Positions 17,405-26,084 of a DNA stretch of 64,000 bases are shown one piece after another. Below the pieces are notes generated by a model that saw only the letters and a program-made list of their open reading frames with translations, made no database searches and was not told the DNA's origin. Source of the stretch: Hymenobacter artigasi (GTDB taxonomy: Bacteria > Bacteroidota > Bacteroidia > Cytophagales > Hymenobacteraceae); contig NZ_JAAVTK010000006.1 of NCBI RefSeq assembly GCF_012275535.1, positions 227,139-291,138 of the forward strand. The letters are read 5' to 3'. The position numbers and the translations under genes were made by a program. Within the stretch, counting starts at the first letter, position 1. The number at the start of each line of letters is the position of its first letter.

Positions 17405-17442
17405 TAAAAAAAACCAGCCCTACCGGGCTGGTTTTTTAGTTT
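17405..17442. terminator. Terminator hairpin after the pyruvate dehydrogenase E2 gene
   Basis: The stem AACCAGCCC and its complement enclose a TACC loop, with A and T runs on both sides. It serves the minus-strand E2 gene ending at 17458. Confidence 0.8.
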
Positions 17443-17457
17443 AAGTTTTTAGACGCC

Positions 17458-19191
17458 TCAAATCATCAGACGCATGGGGTCTTCGAGCAGGCTTTTCAGC
17501 GTTTGCAGGAAGGCCGCGCCGGTAGCGCCGTCCACCACGCGGTGGTCGCAGCTCAGCGTCACCTTCATGATGTTGCCGATGGCCAGCGCGCCGTCTTTCA
17601 CAATGGCGGTCTGCTTGATGCCGCCCACGGCCAGAATGCAGGCATCGGGCGGGTTGATGATGGCCGTGAATTCATCGATGCCGAACATGCCCAGGTTCGA
17701 GATGGTGAAGGTGCTGCCCTCCCACTCGGCGGGCTGCAGCTTCTTGCTCTTGGCTTTGCCGGCCAACTCCTTCACCTCGGTGGCGATGGTGGCGAGGCCT
17801 TTCTGGTCGGCATTGCGCACCACGGGCACCAGCAGGCCTTCATCTACGGCCACGGCCACGCCGATGTTGATGACTTTATTCTGCCGGATGCGGTCGCCAA
17901 GCCACGAGGAATTCACGGCCGGGTGCGAGCGCAGGGCAATGGCCGCCGACTTCAGCACCAGGTCATTAAAGCTCAGCTTCACCGGCGACAGCTCGTTGAG
18001 CTTCACGCGAACCTCCATGGCCTTGTCCATGTTGATTTCCATCGTGAGATAGAAATGTGGGGCCGTGAACAGGCTTTCCGACAAGCGCTTGGCGATTACC
18101 TTGCGCATCTGCGACACGGGCGTGTCGGTGTAGGTATCTGGTGCCTGGTTGTTGGTGCCTGGTGCCTGGGCAGCCGGGGCGGCCTGTGGCGCGGGAGTGG
18201 CAACTGGCGCAGCAGCAGCCGGAGCAGCTTGCGGTGTAGGAGCGGCAGCCGCCCCGGAAGGCTGGAAGTTCTCCACGTCGCGCTGCACAATGCGGCCGTT
18301 ATCGCCGCTGCCTACTACCTGCGAGAGGTTGATACCTTTTTCTTTGGCAATGCTTTTGGCCAGCGGCGAGGCCAGGATGCGGCCATTTGGCGTTGCTGCT
18401 TGCTCGTTGCTCGCTGCTGGTTGAGCGGCGGCAGGTGCCGCAGCCGGAGCTTCGGCGGCCGGAGCAGCCTGGGTCGGTGCCGGGGCGGAACCGCCACCGC
18501 CGAGCAGCGCCTGAATATCAGCCCCTTCTTCGCCGATGATGGCCAAAATGCCGTCAACAGCTACGGCTTCGCCGGCTTTGGGGCCGGTGTAGAGCAGGGT
18601 GCCGTCTTCGTAGTTTTCCAGCTCCATGGTGGCTTTGTCGGTTTCGACTTCGGCCAGGATGTCTCCCGATTTTACTTTGTCGCCCACGTTTTTCAACCAG
18701 GCCGCGATGGTGCCTTCGGTCATCGTGTCGCTCATCTTGGGCATGCGGACCACAGTGGCTTTCTTGCCATTGGCGGGCGCGGCCGGAGCGGCCGCAGCAG
18801 GTGCCGGGGCGGGCGCAGCAGCGGGTGCCGGAGCAGCCGCCGGGGCCGGTGCTGCTTCCGGAGCCTTGGGGGCTTCCGGGGCGGGGGCGGGAGCTTCGAC
18901 AGCCGGAGCAGCGCCGCCGCTCTGGCCGTTCAGCAGGCCCGAAATGTCTTCGCCTTCCTTGCCCACGATGGCCAGAATGCCATCAACCGGTACGGAATCC
19001 TTCTCTTTCGGCCCGATGTAGAGCAGGGTACCGTCTTCATAATTTTCCAGCTCCATGGTGGCTTTGTCGGTTTCGACTTCGGCCAGGATGTCCCCGGATT
19101 TAACTTTATCGCCCACTTTTTTGAGCCAGGCCGCGATGGTCCCTTCGGTCATCGTGTCGCTCATTTTGGGCATTTTTATGATTTCGGCCAT
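17458..19191 (-). CDS. pdhC: Pyruvate dehydrogenase complex E2, dihydrolipoamide acetyltransferase
   Basis: A 577-residue E2 subunit. Two lipoyl domains (residues 1-80 and 146-223) carry lipoyl lysines Lys43 and Lys186 in the ETDKATMELE motif, separated by Ala/Pro-rich linkers. The peripheral subunit-binding domain follows (ILASPLAKSIAKEKGINLSQV...GRI), then the catalytic acetyltransferase domain with active-site His near 550 in CDHRVVDGA. It transfers acetyl groups from E1 to CoA. ATG 19191 (MAEIIKMPKMSDTM) is standard; a further upstream codon would add 11 residues. A -7 box lies 30 bases upstream. The two lipoyl domains are highly similar even at DNA level. E1 and E3 genes are not adjacent. 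Confidence 0.9.
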   Translation of the reverse strand: MAEIIKMPKMSDTMTEGTIAAWLKKVGDKVKSGDILAEVETDKATMELENYEDGTLLYIGPKEKDSVPVDGILAIVGKEGEDISGLLNGQSGGAAPAVEAPAPAPEAPKAPEAAPAPAAAPAPAAAPAPAPAAAAPAAPANGKKATVVRMPKMSDTMTEGTIAAWLKNVGDKVKSGDILAEVETDKATMELENYEDGTLLYTGPKAGEAVAVDGILAIIGEEGADIQALLGGGGSAPAPTQAAPAAEAPAAAPAAAQPAASNEQAATPNGRILASPLAKSIAKEKGINLSQVVGSGDNGRIVQRDVENFQPSGAAAAPTPQAAPAAAAPVATPAPQAAPAAQAPGTNNQAPDTYTDTPVSQMRKVIAKRLSESLFTAPHFYLTMEINMDKAMEVRVKLNELSPVKLSFNDLVLKSAAIALRSHPAVNSSWLGDRIRQNKVINIGVAVAVDEGLLVPVVRNADQKGLATIATEVKELAGKAKSKKLQPAEWEGSTFTISNLGMFGIDEFTAIINPPDACILAVGGIKQTAIVKDGALAIGNIMKVTLSCDHRVVDGATGAAFLQTLKSLLEDPMRLMI

Positions 19192-19221
19192 CGGATATAA
19201 AAGCGCTAGAGTTGAGAAGGC

Positions 19222-19229
19222 CAAAATTA
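19222..19229 (-). promoter_or_regulatory. -7 box of the E2 gene (TAATTTTG)
   Basis: An exact TAnnTTTG match on the minus strand, 30 bases before the ATG at 19191. Confidence 0.55.
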
Positions 19230-19327
19230 GCCGGAAAAGTTGGCGGGGGCAACGTTATTATCGGGAGAATATAAGGACTTGCCCACAATAAGGCGGCAAG
19301 TCATTTTGACAAGGCCAAAACAATGGT

Positions 19328-19351
19328 CATGCTGAGCGCAGTCGAAGCATG
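19328..19351. repeat. Partial family A repeat (single arm)
   Basis: Only one arm (GTCATGCTGAGCGCAGTCG...) is present next to the end of the phosphatase gene; the opposite arm is missing, so this is a truncated relic. Confidence 0.65.
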
Positions 19352-19377
19352 ATGTTGCTAACACTCCAGTCCCGAAA

Positions 19378-20001
19378 TCAGGCCGGCTCCTGCAGATGCG
19401 ACACGTCGAGAAAGTTCTTGACAGTGAACACCGTACCCGTAAACTCCAGCTTATACAAGCATAAGTTACTGTGTTCAAACCCTTCCATGCGGCTGAGCGG
19501 GTAGTTGAGCAGTTGGCAGAGCATGACACGCATGGCCCGGCCGTGCATGCAGACGAGCACCGTTTCTTCGTCGTCCCGCGTCCTGAGCAACTCAATAAAC
19601 GGGCGCTGCCGGGCGGCTACTTCCTCGGGGCTTTCGCCGCCGGTGAGGCGGGCGTGGGTATCGCCGGCCACCCAGCCGGCCAGTACCTGGCGGTATTCGG
19701 CATCCTCTTCAACGGTGATGCGGGTGCCCTCGCGCACGCCCCAGCTGATTTCATTGAGGCCCGAATGGGCTTCGTGAGGCAGGCCGAGGTCGAGGAACTG
19801 CTGCACCGACTCCTGCGTGCGGCGCAGGGCGGAGGTGTAGACCTTGTTGAACGGCACGTGGCCATAGGCCGCGAAGAACTGCGCGGCCTGGCGGCGGCCG
19901 GTGTCGTTCAGGCTGGAATCGACGCCGCTGCCCTGCACAATGCCGCGCACGTTGAAATCGGTCTGGCCGTGGCGCAGAAGGAAGATGGTCCGGGGCTTCA
20001 C
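19378..20001 (-). CDS. Histidine phosphatase family protein
   Basis: About 207 residues of the phosphoglycerate mutase-like (branch 1) histidine phosphatase family. The catalytic motif LLRHGQTDFN lies at residues 9-18, the Glu donor region is ISWGVREGT, and the second His is in VCMHGRAMR. Members dephosphorylate small molecules; no substrate can be named. The preferred start is GTG 20001 (MKPRTIFLLRHG), as the catalytic motif sits near the N-terminus in this family; a TTG at 20025 would add eight residues. It is divergent from menI, 134 bases away. Confidence 0.8.
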   Translation of the reverse strand: MKPRTIFLLRHGQTDFNVRGIVQGSGVDSSLNDTGRRQAAQFFAAYGHVPFNKVYTSALRRTQESVQQFLDLGLPHEAHSGLNEISWGVREGTRITVEEDAEYRQVLAGWVAGDTHARLTGGESPEEVAARQRPFIELLRTRDDEETVLVCMHGRAMRVMLCQLLNYPLSRMEGFEHSNLCLYKLEFTGTVFTVKNFLDVSHLQEPA

Positions 20002-20134
20002 TTTCGCGGTAGTTTTGCGTAACAATCGGTCAACAATTCCTCAAAGTACGGAGTTTAAACCCCAACTGTTGACCTTTATTCTTTAATATTCACCGTTGAG
20101 TAGCGCTCCCACAGCCGCTCCCCTGCCCCACCCC

Positions 20135-20572
20135 ATGAATCTGGAAGAAGTAAAGCGCTGGACGGCCTCCCGCCCCACCCTGGCCGATGCCCTCGGCATG
20201 GAAATCACGGCCGTGACCGACGAGTACCTGGAGGGCCGCATGCCCGTGGATGGCCGCACCCACCAGCCCATGGGCCTGCTGCACGGCGGCGCGTCGGTGG
20301 CCTTTGCCGAAACCCTGGGCAGCATTGCCGCCGCCCTGCGCCTGCCCGACCGCAGCAAGCAAGCCGCCGTGGGCCTGGAAATCAACGCCAACCACCTCAA
20401 GGGCGTGCGCGACGGCTGGGTAACCGGCCGCGCCACGCCGGTGCACATCGGCCGCAGCACGCAGGTGTGGGAAATCCGCATCACGCACGAAGAAACGGGG
20501 GCGCTGGTGTGCATCAGCCGCATTACCATGGCCGTGGTCGACATTGCGCCCAAGCCCCAGCCAGCTCCCTAA
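20135..20572 (+). CDS. menI: Hotdog-fold thioesterase, probable 1,4-dihydroxy-2-naphthoyl-CoA hydrolase
   Basis: A 145-residue PaaI-type hotdog thioesterase. Seen: MGLLHGGASVAFAETLGS (active-site loop with His, and Glu as catalytic base), LEINANHLKGVRDG and the WEIRITHEETGALVCISRITM strand. The position directly before menF, menD and menB indicates hydrolysis of DHNA-CoA in menaquinone synthesis. ATG 20135 (MNLEEVKRW) is chosen over an in-frame TTG at 20096. The stop codon abuts the menF ATG (TAAATG), so the two genes are co-transcribed. Confidence 0.8.
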   Translation: MNLEEVKRWTASRPTLADALGMEITAVTDEYLEGRMPVDGRTHQPMGLLHGGASVAFAETLGSIAAALRLPDRSKQAAVGLEINANHLKGVRDGWVTGRATPVHIGRSTQVWEIRITHEETGALVCISRITMAVVDIAPKPQPAP

Positions 20573-21808
20573 ATGGTGCGGCCCGACTACCGCCTGCTGC
20601 CCTGGCCGGCCAGTGCCACCGGCCTCGATGCGCCCGCCCGGCTGCGCCACCTCGTGGCCGGGGCGCTGCGCACGGGCCGGCCGCTGGCGCTGTGGCGCGA
20701 GCCCGGGGCCGCGCAGCCGCAGCTGCTGGTAGCCCGCTCGCTCGAAGCTACTTACACCGGCCTGCCCCCGGCGCTGGACGACCACGCGCCGGCTGGCTTT
20801 GCGTTTTTTCCCTTCCGCGACTCGGACCACAACCCGGCCCTGTTCCTGCCCGCCGACGTGCGCTACGACCTGGCCCAGCCCGAGGCCGTGGCCGTGGCCC
20901 CCGCCGCCCGCACGCTGGTGCCCAACCTCACGGCCTGGCTGGCGCTGCCCACGCCTGCCGGGCTAGCCTGGCACTACGGCACCCAGCCCGCGCCGCCCAC
21001 CGCCACCGAAGCCGAATACACCGCGCTGGTACGGCGCGGCGTGGCCGCCATCGAGGCCCGGGAAGTGGTGAAGGTGGTGAGCTCGCGCGCCGCCTGCCGC
21101 CCCCTGCCGTCAGGCTTCGACCCGCTGGCCGCGTTTGCCGACCTCAGCGAGAAGTACCCGCGCGCGTTTGTGTCGCTGGTGAGCGTGCCGGGCGTGGGCA
21201 CGTGGCTGGGGGCCTCGCCCGAAGTGCTGGCCGAAGTCACGGCCGATGGGCAGTTTCATACCATGGCGCTGGCCGGCACGCAGCCGCTGGTGCCGGGCAC
21301 GCGGCCCCAGGATGCCATCTGGCGACAGAAGGAGATAGAGGAGCAGGCGCTGGTGGCCCGCTACATCGTGAGCTGCTTCAAGCAGCTGCGGCTGCGCGAG
21401 TACCACGAAACCGGCCCCCGCACCGTGGCGGCCGGCCAGCTCCTACACCTGCGCACCGACTTTGAAGTCGACCTGCAAAACGTGCCCAACGCCGCCGCGC
21501 TGGGCACCGACATGCTGCGCCTGCTACACCCGACTTCGGCCGTGGGCGGCATGCCCAAAACGGCTGCGCTCGATTTCCTGCGCCGCCACGAGGGCTACGA
21601 CCGCGCCTACTACAGCGGCTTTCTGGGCCCCGTGAACGTAGAAGCGCCCGGCATCGCCCGCCTCTTTGTGAACCTGCGCTGCCTGCAGGTGCGCGCCACC
21701 GAGGTCATCCTCTACGCCGGCACCGGCCTCACCGTCGATTCGGACCCGGCGCGGGAGTGGCAGGAAACGGAGATGAAGATGCAAACCGTGGGCGCTGTTT
21801 TGAATTAA
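20573..21808 (+). CDS. menF: Isochorismate synthase
   Basis: A 411-residue chorismate-utilising enzyme that converts chorismate to isochorismate, the first step of menaquinone synthesis. The N-terminal half is variable. The C-terminal catalytic domain shows AIEAREVVKVVSSR, WLGASPEVL, MALAGT (the conserved catalytic region), EEQALVARYIV, HLRTDFEV, HPTSAVGGMPK and YSGFLGPV, ending in the Mg-binding part GTGLTVDSDPAREWQETEMK. The gene starts directly after the menI stop codon. An AT-rich inverted repeat separates it from menD. Confidence 0.9.
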   Translation: MVRPDYRLLPWPASATGLDAPARLRHLVAGALRTGRPLALWREPGAAQPQLLVARSLEATYTGLPPALDDHAPAGFAFFPFRDSDHNPALFLPADVRYDLAQPEAVAVAPAARTLVPNLTAWLALPTPAGLAWHYGTQPAPPTATEAEYTALVRRGVAAIEAREVVKVVSSRAACRPLPSGFDPLAAFADLSEKYPRAFVSLVSVPGVGTWLGASPEVLAEVTADGQFHTMALAGTQPLVPGTRPQDAIWRQKEIEEQALVARYIVSCFKQLRLREYHETGPRTVAAGQLLHLRTDFEVDLQNVPNAAALGTDMLRLLHPTSAVGGMPKTAALDFLRRHEGYDRAYYSGFLGPVNVEAPGIARLFVNLRCLQVRATEVILYAGTGLTVDSDPAREWQETEMKMQTVGAVLN

Positions 21809-21916
21809 AAAATTGAGAATTAAAAATTAAAAATGGCCGTGTTTATTACCCGTTGAAAAAGGCCCATTTCACATATTCAGCTCAATTTTTAATTCTTCAT
21901 TTTTAATTTTTAATTC
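21802..21916. repeat. AT-rich inverted repeat between menF and menD
   Basis: The arms (about 21802-21834 and 21893-21916) are built from TTAAAAATTAAAAAT-type sequence and its complement. It fills the gap up to 5 bases before the menD ATG. It is far more AT-rich than the flanking genes and may be a decayed mobile element or a regulatory hairpin. Confidence 0.6.
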
Positions 21917-21921
21917 AACCG

Positions 21922-23646
21922 ATGCAGGCCGTTTATAACATTGCCGAAATCTGCGCCCGCCACGGCATTACCGATGTCGTTTTATCGCCGGGTTCGCGCT
22001 CGGCCCCGCTCACGCTGGCCTTCGCTCGCCACCCCGGTTTGAACGTGCGCGTGGTGCCCGATGAGCGGGCCGCCGCCTTCATCGGGCTGGGCATTGCGCA
22101 GGCGCAACGGCGGGCGGTGGCGCTGGTGTGCACGTCAGGAACGGCCGGTCTGAACTACGCGCCGGCCGTGGCCGAAGCCTTTTTCCAGCAGATTCCGCTG
22201 GTGATTTTTACCGCCGACCGGCCGCCGGAATGGATTGACCAGCTCGATGGGCAGACCATCCGGCAGCATAATTTATACGGCGCGCACGCCAAGGGCGCGT
22301 TCGAGTTTCCGGTCGATACCACGCACCCGGATGCTAAGTGGTATTCGGCGCGCATTGTAAACGAGGCGATTAACCTGGCGCAGGCCGCGCCCGCCGGGCC
22401 GGTGCAGGTGAACGTGCCATTGCGCGAGCCGATTTATCCGAAGCCGGGCGAGGAAATTCAGTATGAGCAGGATGTGAAGATTATTCGGGATGATGCAGAT
22501 GTGCCTTCCAATACATTTTATGCGGAGGCTCATGCAGCGCCGTCTTACAATGACCTTTTAAATCGCATTCTGGTAGTCGTTGGCCAGCATATCAGCGACT
22601 CGTCGTTGGCTGAAGCCCTTAAGCATTTTGCGCATCAGTCTGGAGCTACTGTAGTTGCAGATTCTATTAGCAACCTCTCGGCAAATATCCCAACCGTCAT
22701 GTCGCAGGATATTTTTCTTAGCAGTGCTAATGAGGAATTTCGGGAATCATTACGTCCAAGCCTGCTAATTACTTTAGGGAAGTCGTTGATATCAAAATCG
22801 CTGAAATTATATCTGCGTAAATATCCAGCGGAGCAGCAATGGCATCTTCAGCCGCATGGCGGTCAGGTGGCCGACGTATTTCGCTCACTAACAAAAGTTA
22901 TTCGCACCAGTCCATTTGTTTTTTTGAGCGATTTCGCGCACGAATTCTCCCAGGAAATGCGCGTGCAAGCCATGCCGTATGGCAAGATTTGGCGTCGTAC
23001 AAATCAGCAGTCTTCCGAATTTATCAACCATTTTTTCACGGACGAAGCCCAGCCCTTCAACGAATTTTCAGCCTTCCGCCACGCGCTGGCGGCGCTGCCC
23101 GAAACCACGGCTCTGCACCTGGCCAACAGCATGGCCGTGCGCTACGCCAACATCCTCGGCCTCCCGCAAAGCAAGCAAATTGAAGTTTTCGCCAACCGGG
23201 GCACCAGCGGCATCGACGGCTGCAACTCTACCGCCGTGGGCGCGGCCCTGGCCCAGCCGGAGCGCCCGGTAGTGCTGCTGACCGGCGACGTGGCGTTTTT
23301 CTACGACCGCAACGCCTTCTGGCACAACTACCCCGTGCCCAACCTGCGGGTGGTGCTGTTCAACAACCATGGCGGCGGCATCTTCCGTATTATCGACGGG
23401 CCACGCCAGCAGCCGGAGCTGGAGGAGTTTTTCGAGACGCGCCAGCTACTCACGGCCGAGAACACCGCCAAGGATTTTAACCTGCGCTACTTCCCGGTTT
23501 CATCGTTTGAAGAACTAGAAGCCGCGCTACCGGTTTTCTTTGCAGCCGAAACCGGCGCGGCCATTCTGGAAGTCTTCACTGACTCGATGACCAACGCGGC
23601 GTTTTTTGAGGAATACCGGGCGGCGGTGAAACAAGCTTTTTCGTAA
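21922..23646 (+). CDS. menD: 2-succinyl-5-enolpyruvyl-6-hydroxy-3-cyclohexene-1-carboxylate synthase
   Basis: A 574-residue thiamine-diphosphate enzyme that joins isochorismate and 2-oxoglutarate. The N-terminal domain has [18 protein letters not shown], the ThDP Glu region [11 protein letters not shown] and [17 protein letters not shown]; the C-terminal ThDP domain has [34 protein letters not shown] and FNNHGGGIF. The central domain (about residues 175-370, bases 22440-23040) is less conserved and has visibly lower GC than both flanks. The length is normal. It lies between menF and menB on the same strand. Confidence 0.92.
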   Translation: MQAVYNIAEICARHGITDVVLSPGSRSAPLTLAFARHPGLNVRVVPDERAAAFIGLGIAQAQRRAVALVCTSGTAGLNYAPAVAEAFFQQIPLVIFTADRPPEWIDQLDGQTIRQHNLYGAHAKGAFEFPVDTTHPDAKWYSARIVNEAINLAQAAPAGPVQVNVPLREPIYPKPGEEIQYEQDVKIIRDDADVPSNTFYAEAHAAPSYNDLLNRILVVVGQHISDSSLAEALKHFAHQSGATVVADSISNLSANIPTVMSQDIFLSSANEEFRESLRPSLLITLGKSLISKSLKLYLRKYPAEQQWHLQPHGGQVADVFRSLTKVIRTSPFVFLSDFAHEFSQEMRVQAMPYGKIWRRTNQQSSEFINHFFTDEAQPFNEFSAFRHALAALPETTALHLANSMAVRYANILGLPQSKQIEVFANRGTSGIDGCNSTAVGAALAQPERPVVLLTGDVAFFYDRNAFWHNYPVPNLRVVLFNNHGGGIFRIIDGPRQQPELEEFFETRQLLTAENTAKDFNLRYFPVSSFEELEAALPVFFAAETGAAILEVFTDSMTNAAFFEEYRAAVKQAFS

Positions 23647-23652
23647 CCCTAT

Positions 23653-23746
23653 CTGCGAACCTCCGCGTATTCCTCTGCGGACCTCAGCGAGAAACCCTAC
23701 TTTATTTCTCGCTGAGGTCCGCAGAGGAGTACGCGGAGGTTCGCGG
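23653..23746. repeat. Perfect-type inverted repeat, family E
   Basis: Arms of about 42 bases (23653-23694 and 23705-23746), nearly perfect complements beginning CTGCGAACCTCCGCG, with a 10-base loop. It sits between menD and menB, 17 bases before the menB ATG, and would form a very stable mRNA hairpin. Confidence 0.75.
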
Positions 23747-23763
23747 AGAAAAACCTTTTTTTT

Positions 23764-24588
23764 ATGACAGAACCCATTAGCTGGACCCCGATTAAGGAGT
23801 TCAAAGAAATTCTCTTCACGCAGTTTGGCGGCATCGCCAAAATCAGCATCAACCGGCCGCAGGTGCACAACGCCTTCACGCCGCTCACGGTGCAGGAGAT
23901 GATTGAGGCCATGCGCATGTGCCAGGACCGCACCGATATCGGCGTGATTATCCTCACCGGTGAGGGCGGCCGGGCCTTCTGCTCGGGCGGCGACCAGAGC
24001 GTGCGCGGCCACGGCGGCTACGTGGGCGAGGACACCCTCCCCCGCCTCAACGTGCTGGAACTGCAGAAAATCATCCGTTCCATTCCCAAGCCGGTCATTG
24101 CCATGGTGGCGGGCTGGGCCATTGGCGGCGGCCACGTACTGCATGTGGTGTGCGATTTGAGCATTGCGGCCGACAACGCCCGCTTCGGCCAAACCGGCCC
24201 CAACGTGGGCTCGTTCGACGGTGGCTTCGGGGCCTCCTACCTCGCCCGCGTGGTAGGCCAGAAAAAGGCCCGCGAAATCTGGTTTCTCTGCGACCAGTAC
24301 GATGCCCAGGAAGCCCTCGATATGGGCCTCGTAAACAAAGTGGTACCCCTCGATAAGCTGGAAGAAACCACCGTGGCCTGGTGCCACAAAATCCTTCAGA
24401 AAAGCCCGCTCTCGCTGCGCATGCTCAAGTCGAGCTTCAACGCCGAGCTCGATGGCCAGGCCGGCATTCAGGAGCTGGCCGGTAACGCCACGCTGCTCTA
24501 CTACCTCAGCGACGAGGCCAAGGAAGGCCGCGAAGCCTTCATGGAGAAGCGCCAGCCCGACTTCTCGAAATTTCCAAAATTTCCGTAA
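23764..24588 (+). CDS. menB: 1,4-dihydroxy-2-naphthoyl-CoA synthase
   Basis: A 274-residue crotonase-fold enzyme that closes the naphthoquinone ring of O-succinylbenzoyl-CoA. Seen: [15 protein letters not shown], the oxyanion-hole segment [50 protein letters not shown] and the C-terminal [12 protein letters not shown], all diagnostic of MenB. The length is normal. It is the last men gene of the first block and is followed by a terminator at 24626-24656. Confidence 0.93.
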   Translation: MTEPISWTPIKEFKEILFTQFGGIAKISINRPQVHNAFTPLTVQEMIEAMRMCQDRTDIGVIILTGEGGRAFCSGGDQSVRGHGGYVGEDTLPRLNVLELQKIIRSIPKPVIAMVAGWAIGGGHVLHVVCDLSIAADNARFGQTGPNVGSFDGGFGASYLARVVGQKKAREIWFLCDQYDAQEALDMGLVNKVVPLDKLEETTVAWCHKILQKSPLSLRMLKSSFNAELDGQAGIQELAGNATLLYYLSDEAKEGREAFMEKRQPDFSKFPKFP

Positions 24589-24625
24589 GCGGTGGCTGAA
24601 TCGCGTTGCCGCAGCCTGACAAAAA

Positions 24626-24656
24626 CGCCCGTGGCTTGCGCTACGGGCATTTTTTT
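24626..24656 (+). terminator. Rho-independent terminator after menB
   Basis: The stem GCCCGT and its complement ACGGGC, with flanking A and T runs (TTTTTTT after the stem). Confidence 0.7.
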
Positions 24657-24695
24657 GGTATTGAAGCTATTTAAAAAGCACCCGAAAATAGCAAA

Positions 24696-24794
24696 AACGT
24701 CATTCCGAGCGCAGCCGAGGAATCTCGCGTGAATCGGTGAACGATACCCAAGCCAGCCCGAGCGAGATTCCTCGGCTGCGCTCGGAATGACGTT
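24696..24794. repeat. Palindromic repeat, family A (CATTCCGAGCG variant)
   Basis: About 99 bp with arms AACGTCATTCCGAGCG...AGGAATCTCGCG and their complement. The variant differs from other copies by compensating changes in both arms (CATTCC/GGAATG instead of CATGCC/GGCATG), which suggests the hairpin itself is under selection or that subfamilies spread separately. Confidence 0.85.
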
Positions 24795-24856
24795 CTGGTA
24801 TTGTTGAAATTCCTAACCAGCTTCATTGGCAGTACCGCCCTCATCAATCAAACCCC

Positions 24857-25045
24857 TCAGAAGCTGCCGCTCATGAATCGACAGCCGGCGCACCAGGCCA
24901 GGAAGAAGCGCAGCCGCTCACGCTTGCGGGCTTTTTTCAGGGCCTTGGCGGGGGTAACGGCCGGCCGCTCATTAGCAGCTGAGTGAACCTCGAAGCGGAC
25001 GGGCACGGAAGGGGCAGTTACCGGGGTGACGAGTTCAGGTTTCAT
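24857..25045 (-). CDS. Possible small hypothetical protein
   Basis: A 62-residue open frame with an ATG start, an unstructured Pro/Val-rich N-terminus and a Lys/Arg-rich centre (KALKKARKRERLRFF) followed by a Cys/Trp stretch. No family is recognised. It fills a stretch that has no other gene, but an overlapping forward frame of equal length exists and neither can be proved. It may simply be non-coding. Confidence 0.25.
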   Translation of the reverse strand: MKPELVTPVTAPSVPVRFEVHSAANERPAVTPAKALKKARKRERLRFFLAWCAGCRFMSGSF

Positions 25046-25158
25046 GGCGGTGGGAATTAGTTCGCTGGGAGTAAGTTACACTTTTTGAGGGAGAAAACCA
25101 AGCCAGGTGTGCACTTTTCCGGTTGTTTGGAGCGAGGAAGGCCCGCCCTTTCCCGCCC

Positions 25159-25166
25159 TATCTTCG
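25159..25166 (+). promoter_or_regulatory. Putative -7 box of the rhodanese gene (TATCTTCG)
   Basis: One mismatch to TAnnTTTG. It ends 4 bases before the ATG at 25171 (7 before the second ATG at 25174), so the transcript would be leaderless. Confidence 0.45.
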
Positions 25167-25170
25167 CCGC

Positions 25171-25482
25171 ATGATGGACTTCCTGAAAAAACTATTCGGC
25201 CGGAAGCCGGGGCCGGACCTGGGCGCGCTCATCGCGGCCGGGGCCACTATTATCGACGTGCGCAGCAAGGGCGAATACCAGGGCGGCCACCTCAAAAAGT
25301 CGCTCAACCTGCCCCTCGACACCCTGCCCGCCGGCTTGGGCAAGCTCGATAAAACCAAGCCCGTAATCACCTGCTGCGCCTCGGGCATGCGTAGCTCGGC
25401 GGCGCGCGGCATTTTGCAAAAACAGGGCTTTACCGAGGTGCACAACGGCGGCAGCTGGCTGGGGCTGCGCCGGTTCGAGTAG
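25171..25482 (+). CDS. Single-domain rhodanese-like sulfurtransferase
   Basis: A protein of about 103 residues. The rhodanese domain shows IIDVRSKGEYQGGHLKKSLNLPL and the active loop ITCCASGMRSS, with a catalytic Cys in the C-x-S-G-M-R loop, and a conserved NGGSWLGL near the end. It probably transfers sulfane sulfur, but the acceptor is unknown. Two adjacent ATG codons (25171 and 25174) could start it; the upstream -7 box leaves almost no leader. It lies between menB and menE, although no direct role in menaquinone synthesis is known. Confidence 0.82.
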   Translation: MMDFLKKLFGRKPGPDLGALIAAGATIIDVRSKGEYQGGHLKKSLNLPLDTLPAGLGKLDKTKPVITCCASGMRSSAARGILQKQGFTEVHNGGSWLGLRRFE

Positions 25483-25602
25483 CCCTTGCCCCCCGGGTTC
25501 AGGCATCGCCCCACCTCCGCTGCCATGCTGGCCCTCAGCCTGCAATACTTATATGCAGTTAGGCTGTTGAAGCAACGGGAATACCTTCCCCATTTCACGG
25601 CC

Positions 25603-26052
25603 ATGACTACTGCTGAGTTTCACCTGAATATCCGGCGCATTCGGCGGTGGCATTGGCTGCAATACCCCGTGCAGGGCCTTTTGATGGGCGGGGGGCTGCT
25701 GGGGGCCAGCGGCCGGATGGCCGTGGGGCCGACCCTGGAACCGGCCCTCACTACATGGCCGGTTTTGCTGGGGCTCCTGGCGCTGCTGCCGGTAGTGGGC
25801 GGGCTGCTGTTCGTGGTTTCGCGCTACCTACGGCCCAATGTGCGCCGGCCGGCCGAAGAAAACCTGCGCATTTACCAAGGGCGTGTGCTGCTGCGCAATA
25901 GCTTACTGGGCTTGCTGGCCCTGCCCTTGCTTGCGTCGTACGTTATCAGCCACAAGCCGCTCGACCTCGTTCTTTGCGGGGCGGTGCTGCTGGCGCTGGG
26001 CTGGCAAACGCAGCCTTCGGCCGAGACGTATCAGCGGTGGCTGCTGGCTTGA
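25603..26052 (+). CDS. Small integral membrane protein of unknown function
   Basis: A 149-residue protein with about four predicted membrane helices (around residues 27-47, 53-75, 100-120 and 122-140) and a basic N-terminal helix (LNIRRIRRWHWLQYP). No family is recognised. ATG 25603 is preferred because the upstream in-frame codons give an unrelated Arg-rich stretch. It ends 32 bases before menE on the same strand and may be co-transcribed with it. Confidence 0.6.
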   Translation: MTTAEFHLNIRRIRRWHWLQYPVQGLLMGGGLLGASGRMAVGPTLEPALTTWPVLLGLLALLPVVGGLLFVVSRYLRPNVRRPAEENLRIYQGRVLLRNSLLGLLALPLLASYVISHKPLDLVLCGAVLLALGWQTQPSAETYQRWLLA

Positions 26053-26084
26053 GGCCCCGGCCACCGGCCTTTATTTCGACTTCT

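Noticed and set aside
17503..19200. 565-codon plus-strand frame over the E2 gene
   Set aside because: Antisense of lipoyl and linker repeats; the Gly/Arg/Ser-rich product is an artefact.
24801..24986. 61-codon plus-strand frame
   Set aside because: Overlaps an equally weak minus-strand frame and a repeat border; no features support it.
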